Notes: generated from the letters alone by a model not told the origin. 64,000 bases of DNA from CAYFZO01 sp964347615 (GCA_964347615.1 CAYFZO010000001.1:62001-126000), one strand, 5' to 3'; counted from the first letter of the stretch, positions 1 to 11,767 are shown. Numbers and translations are program-made.

Positions 1-335
1 ACTATAAACGAAAGTCGACGTCGAGGCGCGTATCAATTTGCCCCCTCATGCCGACCAACGTCGCCTCCTCCACGTCCAGCAGCCCCGTTCTTGAAAGCCG
101 TCCCCGAGGGTCATTCCCGGGGATCGTTCCCGATTGCACGACCCAGAGCGAGAACCATCGGCGCGCCGGCATCGAGATCGTTCTCGACAAACCGATTCCA
201 TACCCGGCGGCAAGCACCTGCCTGCAACGTCAACTTCTTCGCCTTCAACTCACTCTTCGGGTGAACGTGACAACGGATTGTCCGGCGAATCTTCATGGAG
301 CCGTTTCAACGCCCGTTTGCCAACTATTTTACTTT
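1..335 (-). mobile_element. Internally deleted TnpB-type (IS200/IS605 group) element
   Basis: On the minus strand a reading frame opening at 296 (MKIRRTIRCHVHP, then LQAGACRRVWNRFVE) matches the N-terminal region of TnpB/OrfB proteins. It breaks off near 115. Directly after it, at about 110-1, comes the same tnpB 3' end plus right-end sequence found at eight other places in the window. The middle of the gene is therefore missing and the copy cannot encode a working nuclease. The left end probably lies near 320-335, where it overlaps the last codons of the DUF1820 gene. The outer right end may lie just beyond base 1. The N-terminal match is by recognition, not by alignment. Confidence 0.6.
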
Positions 336-662
336 GTCGGTGCTGCCTTCGGTGTAGGCCGGACGGTGCAGCTGCGCAACTTTGTCGCTGATGGCGGTGA
401 TCTTGGCGGCACCGGTTTTCTCGACTTCCTCGACGCGGATGATCGAGTGCATCGGGACGAACAGGCGTTTGACGTCGCGGAACTCGCGTCTCATGCGTTC
501 TTCCGAAGGGTCAACGACCAGCGAGTCCGGGCTCGCGCGACCGAAGTTGATTTCCTCGATCGCGATAAAGCCGAACAGGTCGGCTTGATAGACCTTGGCG
601 GCGTAGATCTCGTACGCCTCTTCCTGGTTGATGAACGCGACTTTATAGAGTGTTTTGCTCAT
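324..662 (-). CDS. DUF1820 family protein
   Basis: A 112-residue cytoplasmic protein with the hallmarks of the DUF1820 family: N-terminal YKVAFINQEEAYEIYA, a central FGFIAIEEI segment, VVDPSEERMRREF and the PMHSIIRVEEVEKTG stretch. Its length is normal for the family. No biochemical role is established. It starts with ATG and is followed at once by a decayed TnpB element, whose edge supplies the last few bases before the stop. It lies downstream of the formate dehydrogenase genes on the same strand, but a 76-base gap separates them, so co-transcription is possible but not shown. Confidence 0.88.
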   Translation of the reverse strand: MSKTLYKVAFINQEEAYEIYAAKVYQADLFGFIAIEEINFGRASPDSLVVDPSEERMRREFRDVKRLFVPMHSIIRVEEVEKTGAAKITAISDKVAQLHRPAYTEGSTDKVK

Positions 663-738
663 GGCTTACCGGCGCCGCTCAGGCGCCTTTCTTAAGTCGC
701 GGTGATTTTAACAGCAAGGGCAGTGTCAAGACGCGCGG

Positions 739-3488
739 TCACGGCGCTTCTATTCTCAACGCACAGAACTTGAACTCCGGAATCTTGCCGTAGGGGTCGA
801 GCGCCTCGTTGGTGAGCAGGTTGGCGGCGGCTTCATGGTAACAGAAAGGCATGAACACCTGCCCCGGAATCAAGCCGTCGTCGCTTCTGGCGTAACATTC
901 GATCGTGCCGCGCCGTGAGGTCAGCCGGATCGTCTCGCCCGGCCGCACCTTGATTTGCGCCAAATCGTCAGGGTGAACCGAGGCAACCGGCAAGGGTTCG
1001 ATCGCGTCAAGCACCGACGCGCGTCGGGTCATCGCGCCGGTGTGCCAATGCTCGAGTTGTCTGCCGGTGATGAAGATGCAGGGGTATTCGTCGTCGGGCA
1101 GCTCGTCGGCGTTGGTCAGTTCGGCGGGCACGAATTTGCCGCGTCCGTTGGCCGTCGGGAATTGTTCGGTGAAGATGACGGGTTGCCCGGGATCGGCCTC
1201 TTCGGTGCAGGGATAGGTGACCGAATGTTCCTCTTCAAGCCGCTCCCAGGTGATGCCGGCGATGCTGCTCATCCCCCGACGCATTTCATCGAACACTTCG
1301 GAGACGTGCTCATAGCACCAGTCCAAGCCGATTCGCTTGGCAATCTCCTGGATAATCCACAAGTCCTGTTTCGCTTGCCCGGGCGGAGAAACCGCTTGGC
1401 GCCCGAGTTGCACCCGTCGGTCGGTGTTCGTGTAGGTGCCGGTTTTCTCGGGAAACGCCGACGCCGGCAGGATCACGTCGGCGAACAGCGCGGTTTCGGT
1501 CAGGAAGACGTCCTGCACGACAAGGTGCTCGAGCCGTGCGAGCGCGGCACGCGCGTGAGACAGATTGGGGTCGGACATCGCGGGATTCTCACCCATGATG
1601 TACATGCCTTTGATTTGCCCGTCGTGAATCGCGTGCATGATTTCGACGACCGTGAGGCCGGGGTTCGGATCAAGCACGGCGTTCCACAGTTTCTCCCAGC
1701 GCGCGCGCAAGGCGGCGTCGTCAACGCGTTGGTAGTCGGGAAAGACCATCGGAATCAGACCGACGTCGGAGGCACCTTGCACGTTGTTCTGCCCACGCAA
1801 CGGGTGCAGACCGGTGCCGGGGCGGCCAATCTGCCCGGTCATCAGCGACAGCGCAATCAGGCAGCGGGCGTTGTCGGTGCCGTGGACGTGTTGCGAAATG
1901 CCCATGCCCCAGAAGATCATCGAGCCCCGCGACGAGGCGTAACGTCTGGCGACCTCGTGAATGACGTCGGCCTCGACGCCGCAGATCTTGGCAACCCGTT
2001 CGGGGCTGAAGCTTTCGAGGTGGCGGTGCAGTTCGTCGAAACCTTCGGTGCGTGCCTTGATGAAAGCCTCGTCGGTCAACCCTTGCTTGATGATCGAGTG
2101 CATGAGTGCGTTCAGCAACGCGACGTCGGTGTCGGGCTTGAATTGCAGAAAGTAGTCGGCGTGGCGCGCAAGTTCGGTTCGCCGCGGATCAATCACGATC
2201 AGGGTCTTGCCGCGCCGGGCGGCGTTTTTCATGAAGGTCGCGGCGACGGGGTGGTTGACCGTGGGGTTCGCGCCGATGACGACGATGACTTCGGCTCGGT
2301 CCACGTCGGCGACCTGGTTCGACACCGCGCCGGAGCCGATGCCCTCAAGCAGCGCGGCGACCGACGACGCGTGGCACAGCCGCGTGCAGTGGTCCACGTT
2401 GTTGTTGGCGAAGCCGATGCGCACGAGCTTCTGGAAGAGATAGGCCTCTTCGTTCGATCCCTTGGCCGAACCGAAGCCCGCAAGGGCCGCCGGGCCGTCT
2501 TTCTCCTTGATCGCTTTCAAACCGTCCGCGGCGACGGCGAGCGCTTCTTCCCAGTCGGCTTCGCGGAACGTCGCGGCGACGTCGGCTTCGGTGACGCTCT
2601 CGACGTCGGCGACCTTGGGCGCGCCGGCGACGCGGATCAGAGGCGTGGTCAGGCGGTCTTTGCTGTAGATGTAATCGAAGCCGTAGCGTCCCTTGACGCA
2701 CAGGCGTCCGTGATTCGACGGGCCGTTGCGTCCTTCGACGTAGGTGATTCTCTCGTCGCTGACGTTGTAGGTCAGCAGGCAACCGACGCCGCAGTACGGG
2801 CAGACCGACTCGACCCGGCGCTCCGGTTTCTTGAGCCCGGCTTGCCTTGCCGGCATCAACGCGCCGGTCGGGCAGGCTTGCACGCATTCACCGCAACCGA
2901 CGCAGCTGCTCCGCCCCATCGGGTCGTCCAGATCAAACACGATCAACGATTCCGCGCCGCGTCGGGCGTAGCCGATGACGTCGTTGTTCTGTTCTTCGCG
3001 GCAAGCGCGCACGCAGCGGGTGCATTGGATGCAGGCGTCGAGGTTGACCGCGATTCCCGGATGGGAAAGGTCGACGGTCGGCTGGTTCCTCGGCGCAAAG
3101 CGGGGCGCGCCGAGTCCGAGCTTGCCCGACCAGTAGTCGAGCTCGTTGTGCAGCGTGTATTCGGTCTGCGGCATGTCGGATTGCAGCAGCTCCAGCACCA
3201 TCTTCTGTGCACGGCGGACGCGGTCGCCGTTCAAGCTGACCTTCATGCCCGCCTCCGCTTTGCGCACGCACGCCGGCTGCAACAGCCGCTCGCCTTCGAT
3301 CTCGACCACGCAGGCGCGGCAATTGCCGTCGGGACGCATTCCCTCACGGTAACAAAGGTGAGGGATCTCGCAGCCGCGACGCTTGGCCGCGCTCAGGATG
3401 GTCTCGCCTTCACCCGCGGTGAAAGTCTTGCCGTCTATGCTGAACTCGACGGCGGATTCGGACTCAAGCTGTTTCGGATTGGCCGCCA

Positions 3489-3489
<1 letters not shown>
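739..3489 (-). CDS. fdsA: NAD-dependent formate dehydrogenase, molybdenum catalytic (alpha) subunit
   Basis: Catalytic subunit (916 aa) oxidising formate to CO2 at a molybdopterin centre and passing electrons through Fe-S clusters to the NAD-reducing partner encoded just upstream. Domains in order: N-terminal 2Fe-2S ferredoxin fold (Cys46, 57, 60, 74), a His/Cys 4Fe-4S segment, paired 4Fe-4S motifs CIQCTRCVRAC and CVGCGECVQAC, the molybdopterin Fe4S4 motif CPYCGVGC near residue 230, then the large Mo domain. The Mo ligand is cysteine (DHCTRLCHASS), not selenocysteine, so no recoding is needed. A C-terminal dinucleotide-binding domain begins near EYPCIFITGRQLEHWH. The start ATG overlaps the upstream stop by one base (TAATG), indicating translational coupling. 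There is no signal peptide, so the enzyme is cytoplasmic. Confidence 0.95.
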
Positions 3490-5204
<1,715 letters not shown>

Positions 5205-5317
5205 CCTGAGACGCCGGCGCGAGTCCGTTCCTTTTCGCCGAATCGGAATAAGCAGTGCGGCTGTATCGCTCCCTATATTACCGCGGCGGGGCGGGTGCTG
5301 CACGATGTCGGGCGACG

Positions 5318-5476
5318 TCGGCGGCAAAGGACGTGAATGCCGGGTTGAACGTCACGTCCGAGAATGGGGCCTCCGGAAGCGGAGTTGCCGGGCATGGAGA
5401 CGACGACGTCGGTCGGCCTCTGAAGCGTCAAATCGATACCGGCGTGCCTCGTGCGTATCCTTGATAATGGTTTCCC
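5318..5476 (+). mobile_element. tnpB 3'-end/right-end remnant (plus orientation)
   Basis: This sits in the 341-base gap between the formate dehydrogenase operon and the pterin dehydratase gene. Reading plus-strand, 5327-5350 encodes KDVNAGLN, the conserved D-x-NA-x-N motif near the C-terminus of TnpB. It is followed by the family core (GAAGCGTCAAATCGATAC at about 5421) and a right end finishing in GGTTTCCC at 5476. No upstream tnpB sequence is left. The remaining parts of the gap (5205-5317 and 5477-5545) must hold the divergent promoters, but I see no convincing -35/-10 pair. Confidence 0.65.
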
Positions 5477-5545
5477 TGTATGATGATTCAACGCATGATT
5501 ATTCAACCCGGGCGTTTGCCGGGCAATCAACTTAAGGAGGATGCG

Positions 5546-5932
5546 ATGGGATGGAGAGACATCAAGGCCGAGGAGACCTACTCTGAGGAGGCGATCGAAG
5601 AGCGCCTGAAGGAAGAGCTGCCGCATTGGCACTACGAAAACGGATGGATCCGCAGAAAGTATAAAACGCACGGATGGAAAGGCACCTTGATGGTGGTCAA
5701 CACGGTCGGGCACTTGAGCGAGGCGGCGTTTCACCATCCGGACTTGACGGTGTCGTACGCGTTCGTAATCGTCAAACTGATGAACCACGCCGCCAAGGGC
5801 GTGACCAACAAGGACTTCGAACTGGCGAAGAAGATCGAGGAAGTGATTCAGTGGCAACCCGGCAAGGAGGGCGGCGCACTTGAGGGCACGCCGTCGGACC
5901 AGCGCTTCGCCTACTTAAGATACGACGATTGA
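5546..5932 (+). CDS. phhB: Pterin-4a-carbinolamine dehydratase family protein
   Basis: A 128-residue PCD/DCoH-family protein that dehydrates 4a-hydroxytetrahydropterins. The signature E-x3-HHP-x5-Y-x9-H is intact in EAAFHHPDLTVSYAFV and KLMNH, followed by the conserved aspartate in TNKD. It is longer than the usual roughly 100 residues because of an N-terminal extension and about 20 extra C-terminal residues. A strong Shine-Dalgarno (AAGGAGG, 5534-5540) favours the ATG at 5546. No phenylalanine hydroxylase is nearby. The neighbour is a molybdopterin enzyme, and a molybdenum-cofactor-related role has been proposed for some PCD proteins, so the gene may act there. The 3' end overlaps truB by 22 bases tail to tail. 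Confidence 0.88.
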   Translation: MGWRDIKAEETYSEEAIEERLKEELPHWHYENGWIRRKYKTHGWKGTLMVVNTVGHLSEAAFHHPDLTVSYAFVIVKLMNHAAKGVTNKDFELAKKIEEVIQWQPGKEGGALEGTPSDQRFAYLRYDD

Positions 5933-6831
5933 GTCCCGCCGCCCGGCGGCCGGGCGTGAAAAACCCGCTTGGGGCGGAGGCGTTCGCCGTCCGATTCGGC
6001 GACGGCGAGCAGACGCCCGTGCTCGTCGTAGACCCGAAGCAGCCCGTCCGCCGGCAAGCCGTCGGCGGCGACCCAACCACCGCAACGCAAGCTGTCGGAT
6101 CGCGCTTCGTCGAGACCGACCGCCGGCAGATGCTGCAACCCCGCGTCAACCGGCAACAGCCGTTGAGCGATCTCTTGCGGATCGTCGCGGCACGCGTCGA
6201 GCGTTTGCACGTCCACCGCGTCGTCGATCGAAAACCCGCCCGACGCGGTTCGCCTCAACGACGAGAGGTGCGCGACCGTACCCAAGGCGCTTCCCATATC
6301 TTCGGCAAGCACGCGCACGTAAGTACCCTTTGAGCAGTGCACGTCAAAACAAAACCCGACGGCGGAAAGGCTCTTGAGCGCAAGCGAATGGATGGTTACG
6401 CGACGCGGCTTGCGCTCGACCGTCCGCCCGCGTCGCGCGAGCCGATGCAGACGCTCGCCCCCGACCTTGAGCGCCGAGTGCATCGGCGGCGTCTGTTGCA
6501 GTTCGCCGGTGAACCGGCCGAACAACGCTTTCAGGCGGGTCTCGTCGGGCGCAACGTAATCGCAGGTCTCGAGCGTCTCGCCGGCGGCGTCGCCGGTCGA
6601 GGTCTTCACTCCCAGACGTACGCAGGCCCGGTAACGCTTGGACTGCCCGCTCAGGTGATGCAACACCTTGACGCCTTCGCCGACGCCGACGATCAGCAAG
6701 CCCGTCGCCGACGGGTCGAGCGTGCCGGCGTGTCCGGCCTTGACGTTCAGGATTTTTCCGACGCGGCGCGCAATCCACGCCGAAGTCCGTCCGGCGGGCT
6801 TGTCTATGAGCAACAGACCGTCACGGTTCAT
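5911..6831 (-). CDS. truB: tRNA pseudouridine(55) synthase TruB
   Basis: Makes pseudouridine 55 in the T-arm of most tRNAs. The 306-residue protein starts at MNRDGLLLIDKPAGRTS and carries the catalytic aspartate in GHAGTLDPSATGLL. It also has the conserved PPMHSALKVGGERLH and SKGTYVRVLAEDMG segments and a C-terminal PUA-like part. It is the last gene of the rimP operon, 17 bases after rbfA. rpsO and pnp, which often follow truB in gammaproteobacteria, are absent here. Instead the gene converges on the pterin dehydratase gene with a 22-base overlap. Confidence 0.96.
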   Translation of the reverse strand: MNRDGLLLIDKPAGRTSAWIARRVGKILNVKAGHAGTLDPSATGLLIVGVGEGVKVLHHLSGQSKRYRACVRLGVKTSTGDAAGETLETCDYVAPDETRLKALFGRFTGELQQTPPMHSALKVGGERLHRLARRGRTVERKPRRVTIHSLALKSLSAVGFCFDVHCSKGTYVRVLAEDMGSALGTVAHLSSLRRTASGGFSIDDAVDVQTLDACRDDPQEIAQRLLPVDAGLQHLPAVGLDEARSDSLRCGGWVAADGLPADGLLRVYDEHGRLLAVAESDGERLRPKRVFHARPPGGGTQSSYLK

Positions 6832-6848
6832 CACGGACGTGTTTCGGG

Positions 6849-7256
6849 TCAAGCCGGAAAGCAGCCTTTGTCTTTCGCGCCGGAGGTTTTGGCACGGGTC
6901 TTGACGCCGCGACGCTTTTCTTCGGCGAGCAACCGCTCTATTCGCTCACTGCGCCGTTCGGTGTCGTCGTCCAAAAACCGCAGCTTGGGCACGGCGCGCA
7001 GGTCCAGACGGTCGGCGAGCGCGGCGCGCAGAAACCCGGTTGCCCGGTCGAGCCCGGCCAGGACTCCGGCACGCCCGCCGGTATCGCCGGGGAGCATCAG
7101 ATAAACCTTTGCCAAAGACAGGTCCCGACTGAGCTCGACGTCGGAAATCACCGCACCCGCGGCACCGGGATCCCTGACTTCGTCCCTCAGCAGCCGGGTC
7201 AGCTCACGCTTGACCAGCGCGGCGACGCGCAACGCCCTGTCGCTGCTTTCCCGCAC
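6849..7256 (-). CDS. rbfA: 30S ribosome-binding factor RbfA
   Basis: A small KH-fold factor needed for maturation of the 30S subunit and 16S rRNA 5' end. The protein is 135 residues from a GTG start at 7256. It shows the family pattern RVAALVKRELTRLLRDEVRDP, ISDVELSRDLSLAKVYLMLPG and LRAVPKLRFLDDDTE. The frame is open further upstream into infB, but an AGGTG Shine-Dalgarno eight bases before the GTG and the 11-base distance to the infB stop decide the start. The C-terminal 25 residues are basic and probably unstructured. Confidence 0.93.
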   Translation of the reverse strand: MRESSDRALRVAALVKRELTRLLRDEVRDPGAAGAVISDVELSRDLSLAKVYLMLPGDTGGRAGVLAGLDRATGFLRAALADRLDLRAVPKLRFLDDDTERRSERIERLLAEEKRRGVKTRAKTSGAKDKGCFPA

Positions 7257-7267
7257 GCGTGCAACAC

Positions 7268-9727
7268 CTACAATTCCCGCCGCACTTCGACCTGTTCGTA
7301 GACTTCGATGCTGTCGCCGGGTCTGACGTCGTTGTAGTTCTTGACCGCGATGCCGCACTCAACGCCCGAGTTGACTTCGCCGACGTCGTCCTTATGCCGA
7401 CGCAAGGATTCAAGGCCGCCTTCGAAAATCACCACGTTGTCACGAAGCACCCGGATCGGGTTGCCGCGTTTGACGCTGCCCTCGACAACTTGGCAACCGG
7501 CCACCGCCCCCATCTTCGACGACCGGAACACGTCCTTGACCTCGGCGACGCCGACGATTCTTTCCTTGACTTCAGGACGGAGCATGCCCGACATGATCTT
7601 ACGGACGTCGTCTATCGCTTCGTAGATGACGCTGTAATAGCGAATCTGCACGTCCTCGGCTTGAGCCGTCTTGCGTGCTTGGGCGTCGGCGCGCACGTTG
7701 AAGCCGATGACGACGGCCCCCGACGCCGCCGCAAGGTCAACGTCGGACTCGTTGATCCCGCCGATGCCGGATGAAATGATCTTGTTGCTGACTTCCCCGG
7801 CCGAAAGCGCGGTCAAAGAATCCCTCAAGGCCTCGGCGCTGCCCTGAACGTCGGCTTTGACCAACAGATTCAAGACCGAAGGCGGCTCTTTTTCGAGGTG
7901 CTCGAAGATGTTTTCGGCAATCATCTGCGGCTTTTGGCTCGCCAGTTTTCCTTCGCGCACCTTGCGGCTGCGGAATTCGGCGATTTCGCGCGCCTTGCGC
8001 TCGCTCGACACCACCCGCACTTCTTCACCCGCCTCGGGCGCGCCCGAAAGACCGAGCACGACGGCCGGTATCGAAGGCTTGGCCGAAGCCAGCGCCTTGC
8101 CGTTCTCGTCGAGCAGCACTCGCACCCGACCGAATTCGCGCCCTGCAAGCAGGACGTCGCCTTTATTCAAGGTCCCCTGCCGGACCAGCACCGTGGCCAC
8201 CGGGCCGCGCCCCCTGTCCAAAGCCGACTCGATCACGATGCCGCGCGCGGGCCCGGCAATCGGCGCCTTCAGTTCCATGACCTCGACTTGCAGCAGAACC
8301 GCTTCGAGCAGCGCGTCTATTCCTTCGCCGGTTTTGGCGGAGACTTCGACAAAGATATTCTCGCCTCTCCACGCTTCCGGCGTGATTCCCTTTTTCGAAA
8401 GGTCGCCCTTGATCTTGTCGACGTCGGCGTCTTCCTTATCTATCTTGTTGACCGCAACGACAATCGGCACGCCGGCGGCGCGCGAATGTTCAATCGCCTC
8501 TTCGGTTTGCGGCATCACGCCGTCGTCGGCCGCCACCACCAAGACCACGATATCGGTGGCGTTCGCGCCGCGCGCTCGCATCGAGGTAAACGCCGCGTGT
8601 CCCGGGGTATCGAGAAAGGTGACGTCCCCCTTGGCGACACTCACGTGATACGCACCGATGTGCTGAGTGATGCCACCGGCTTCGGCGTCCGCCACCTGAG
8701 ACTTGCGGATGCAATCAAGCAAGGACGTCTTGCCGTGATCAACGTGCCCCATCACGGTTACCACCGGCGCCCGCGGCAGGGCTTCGGCGTCGGCGACGGG
8801 CTCGTCGGCGAGCAGGAATTTCTCAAGGTTCGCCTCGCTGACCGGCTTCGCCGAGTGCCCCAGATCCTCGACAATCAAGATTGCGGTGTCCTGATCGAGG
8901 GTTTGGTTGATGGTCGCCATCATGCCCATACCGATCATCTCCTTGATCAACTCACCGCTCTTGATCGCAAGACGCTGAGAGAGCTCCCCGACCGAAATCG
9001 TCTCGGGCACCTCGATGTCGCGCTTGACCGGCGCGGTCGGCCTCTCGAATTCCTGTTTTCTGGGCTGGATGACCTTTTCGAGCCTGACGCGTTTCTTCTT
9101 GGCTTTACGTTTGCCGCGCTTCTCCTTGGCGACCTTGAGTTCGCGCCGGCCTTCTTTCTTTTCACCGCCGGCGGCAACTTTGGCGGCAGGTGCCGCTTTC
9201 TCTTGACGCCGCTTCGGCGTCGCGACGGCCGGGGCGACCGGGGCTCGCTCGGCCGCCTTCTTATCCGGTTTTGCCGCTTTCTCATCGGGCCTGACCCCGG
9301 CTTTGACTCCGGCTTTGACCCCGGACTTGACCCCGGGCTTAACCCCGGGCTTGACCCCGGGCTTAACCTCGGGTTTGTCCGGTTTTTCCCCTGGTTTCGG
9401 CTGCGGTTTCTTCTCGGGTTCAGACGCTTTGGCCTGCTCCTCCGGCAATGCTTTCTTGTCGACGTAGACTTTCCTCTTTCTGACCTCAACGTTGACGGTG
9501 CTGGGGCCGGAGGTCCTGCTCTTGACCTTGATCTGAGAGACGCTTTTTCGGCGCAGGGTGACACGGTCCCTTTTCTTGAGGGACTGAATCAGCTGCATCT
9601 TCTCCTCTTCGCTGATGACGTCGCTCGCTGATTTGCCCGGCAGGCCGGCCTTTTCCATCTGCCCGATCAATTGCTCGACCGGCTTGCCGATTGATTTCGC
9701 CAATTGTTCGAGTGTTACTTTGGCCAT
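7268..9727 (-). CDS. infB: Translation initiation factor IF-2
   Basis: GTPase that brings initiator tRNA to the 30S subunit. The protein has 819 residues from the ATG at 9727 (MAKVTLEQLAKSIGKP). It has an N-terminal IF2N domain, a Lys/Pro/Ala-rich linker, a second IF2N domain, the G domain with GHVDHGKTS, DTPGHAAF and NKIDKE, then domains II, III and C2. The linker contains an in-frame tandem array (KPGVKPGVKPGVKSGVKAG, DNA about 9290-9365) that looks like slippage expansion. The alternative ATG four codons upstream is less typical. Member of the rimP-nusA-infB-rbfA-truB operon. Confidence 0.97.
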   Translation of the reverse strand: MAKVTLEQLAKSIGKPVEQLIGQMEKAGLPGKSASDVISEEEKMQLIQSLKKRDRVTLRRKSVSQIKVKSRTSGPSTVNVEVRKRKVYVDKKALPEEQAKASEPEKKPQPKPGEKPDKPEVKPGVKPGVKPGVKSGVKAGVKAGVRPDEKAAKPDKKAAERAPVAPAVATPKRRQEKAAPAAKVAAGGEKKEGRRELKVAKEKRGKRKAKKKRVRLEKVIQPRKQEFERPTAPVKRDIEVPETISVGELSQRLAIKSGELIKEMIGMGMMATINQTLDQDTAILIVEDLGHSAKPVSEANLEKFLLADEPVADAEALPRAPVVTVMGHVDHGKTSLLDCIRKSQVADAEAGGITQHIGAYHVSVAKGDVTFLDTPGHAAFTSMRARGANATDIVVLVVAADDGVMPQTEEAIEHSRAAGVPIVVAVNKIDKEDADVDKIKGDLSKKGITPEAWRGENIFVEVSAKTGEGIDALLEAVLLQVEVMELKAPIAGPARGIVIESALDRGRGPVATVLVRQGTLNKGDVLLAGREFGRVRVLLDENGKALASAKPSIPAVVLGLSGAPEAGEEVRVVSSERKAREIAEFRSRKVREGKLASQKPQMIAENIFEHLEKEPPSVLNLLVKADVQGSAEALRDSLTALSAGEVSNKIISSGIGGINESDVDLAAASGAVVIGFNVRADAQARKTAQAEDVQIRYYSVIYEAIDDVRKIMSGMLRPEVKERIVGVAEVKDVFRSSKMGAVAGCQVVEGSVKRGNPIRVLRDNVVIFEGGLESLRRHKDDVGEVNSGVECGIAVKNYNDVRPGDSIEVYEQVEVRREL

Positions 9728-9747
9728 GCCCGCACGCACGCCCGGCG

Positions 9748-11286
9748 TTATTGCGCCGGCCGGCCCTCCGGCGCCCCCTGCGACGGCGGGTCTTCGGGCG
9801 GCGTCTCAAACCACGGTGCCCGCGCCGCCATAATCAGACTTGCCGCCTTTTCCTTGTCCATGCCTTCGACGTCCTCAACCAGATCCTCGATGCCTTGTTC
9901 GGCAAGGTCCTCGAGCGTATGAATCCCGGCCTCTTCCAACTTGCGCGCCAGCGCCTCGTCAACGCCGTCTATGCCCAGCAGGCTGTTGTGCGCCTGCTTT
10001 TCCTTGCTGTCGTCGTCGATCGCCATGGACAACAACACGTCGCCGGCGCGCTCACGCAGCTCCCCGACCATCGTCTTATCGAACTCCTCGATTCGCAACA
10101 GCTCGTCAACGGGAACGTAGGCAATCTCCTCTATGCTGGAAAAACCTTCCTGCACCAAGATTCCCGCGACTTCCTCGTCAACGGAGAGTTTCTCCCTGAA
10201 CAGCTTCTGAAGCGCCTGAACCTCCTGCTCGCTTTTCTCGTCGGCCTGATTCTCGGTCATCACGTTCAATTCCCAGGCGGTCAGCTGGCTTGCAAGCTTG
10301 ATGTTCTGTCCGCCGCGGCCGATCGCCTGCGACAGCTTGTCCTCCTCGACCGCAATGTCCATGCTGTGCTTTTCCTCGTCAACAACGATCGACACCACTT
10401 CGGCCGGGGACATGGCGTTGATGACGTATTGCGCTGGAGACTCGTCCCACAGAATGATGTCAACCCGCTCGCCCGCCAGTTCGTTGGAGACGGCTTGCAC
10501 ACGCGAGCCCCGCATCCCGACGCAAGCGCCGATCGGATCGAGGCGCGGGTCGTTCGAGAGCACCGCGATCTTGGCGCGCAGACCCGGGTCGCGTGCGGCG
10601 CCTTTGATTTCAATCAGACCCTGCCCGATTTCCGGCACCTCGAGCTTGAAAAGCTCGACCAGGAACTCGGGTGCGGTACGGGACAACTCCAGCTGAGAGC
10701 CGTGATGGTCGTCGCCGACCCCCTTGAGATAAACGCGAATGCGATCGCCTGGGCGAAAATTCTCACGCACGATGAGCTGCTCCCTGGGAATAAACCCTTC
10801 GGCGTTGTCGCCGAGGTCTATGAACACCCCGGCGTGCTCCTCGCGCTTGACGATGCCCATAACCAACTCACCCACGCGGTCCCTGTATATATCAACGACG
10901 CGCGCTCTTTCCGCCTCGCGCATCTTCTGCACGATGACCTGTTTCGCCGTGTGCGCGGCGATGCGCCCGAAAGACCCGGCGTCCATCGGCTCTTCGATGT
11001 AGTCGCCGTCCTGCGCGTCGGGTTTTTTCTCTCGCGCCTGAGACAACAGCATCTGATAATCGGGGGATTCGAAATCCGGAGATTCGTCGTCCAGCACCAA
11101 CCAGCGGCGAAACGTCCGGCACTCGCCCGACTCCCGGTCCATATCGACGCGGACGTCGAAATCGTGCCCGTAATCCTTACGCACGACCGCGGCAAGCGCC
11201 GCCTCCATCGCGCCGATGATGTCTTCCTTGTTGAGACTCTTCTCGTTACAGACGGTCTCGATCACCGATAGAACTTCTTTGTTCAT
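9748..11286 (-). CDS. nusA: Transcription termination/antitermination factor NusA
   Basis: RNA polymerase-associated elongation factor (512 aa). The order is an N-terminal RNAP-binding domain (residues 1-130), an S1 domain (VGELVMGIVKREEHAGVFIDLG), KH1 with GACVGMRGSRVQAV, KH2 with AIGRGGQNIKLAS, and two acidic C-terminal repeats typical of gammaproteobacteria, the second with LLGIDGVDEALARKLEEAGI. Full length for the group. It follows rimP by 25 bases in the operon. Confidence 0.97.
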   Translation of the reverse strand: MNKEVLSVIETVCNEKSLNKEDIIGAMEAALAAVVRKDYGHDFDVRVDMDRESGECRTFRRWLVLDDESPDFESPDYQMLLSQAREKKPDAQDGDYIEEPMDAGSFGRIAAHTAKQVIVQKMREAERARVVDIYRDRVGELVMGIVKREEHAGVFIDLGDNAEGFIPREQLIVRENFRPGDRIRVYLKGVGDDHHGSQLELSRTAPEFLVELFKLEVPEIGQGLIEIKGAARDPGLRAKIAVLSNDPRLDPIGACVGMRGSRVQAVSNELAGERVDIILWDESPAQYVINAMSPAEVVSIVVDEEKHSMDIAVEEDKLSQAIGRGGQNIKLASQLTAWELNVMTENQADEKSEQEVQALQKLFREKLSVDEEVAGILVQEGFSSIEEIAYVPVDELLRIEEFDKTMVGELRERAGDVLLSMAIDDDSKEKQAHNSLLGIDGVDEALARKLEEAGIHTLEDLAEQGIEDLVEDVEGMDKEKAASLIMAARAPWFETPPEDPPSQGAPEGRPAQ

Positions 11287-11311
11287 CTTTCGCCTCGTTT
11301 TCGCTCCTTTG

Positions 11312-11767
11312 TCAAACGGCTTCGAATATCAGGTTTGCGCGCTTGATGCCGTCAACCGGAATCTCGACGCAGCCGTCGCTGGTTTCCAATGTCACAACGC
11401 GCTCTTGGACCGCGCCGATCCGTCCGATGAACCTTCTTCTGCCGCTGATCGGCGCGTAACAGCTCACGCGCGCCTTGCTGCCGGTGTAGCACCGGTAGTG
11501 CTCGACTTCAAGCAGCGGTCTCTCGACCCCGGGCGAAGAAATCTCAAGCGTGTACGCTTGCCTTATCGGATCCTCGACGTCGAGTACGCCGCTGAGCTGA
11601 CGGCTGACCGACGAGCAATCGTCGTGGATGATGCCCTCGGGATGGTCTATGAAGACACGCAGCAAGCCGCGGCGCCTTCCCGCGCTGAACTCGATACCCC
11701 AGCATTGGTAGCCCAATTGTTCGACGACGCGTTTGACGATCGAGTGTAAATCGCTGTCGGCACGCAT
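11312..11767 (-). CDS. rimP: Ribosome maturation factor RimP
   Basis: A 30S assembly factor (151 aa). Recognised by LGYQCWGIEFSAGRRRGLLRVFID in the N-terminal domain, SRQLSGVLDVEDPI, YTLEISSPGVERPL and the C-terminal Sm-like strand region ending IKRANLIFEAV. The start at MRADSDLHSIV is set by a GGAGGA Shine-Dalgarno nine bases upstream. The in-frame upstream extension crosses the hairpin and is rejected. First gene of the operon. Confidence 0.95.
   Translation of the reverse strand: MRADSDLHSIVKRVVEQLGYQCWGIEFSAGRRRGLLRVFIDHPEGIIHDDCSSVSRQLSGVLDVEDPIRQAYTLEISSPGVERPLLEVEHYRCYTGSKARVSCYAPISGRRRFIGRIGAVQERVVTLETSDGCVEIPVDGIKRANLIFEAV

Noticed and set aside
111..296. A functional TnpB nuclease gene at the window start
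   Set aside because: Only the N-terminal and extreme C-terminal parts are present. The RuvC domain is deleted.
2330..2420. Possible selenocysteine site in formate dehydrogenase
   Set aside because: The Mo ligand position is a normal cysteine codon (RLCHASS), with no in-frame stop to recode.
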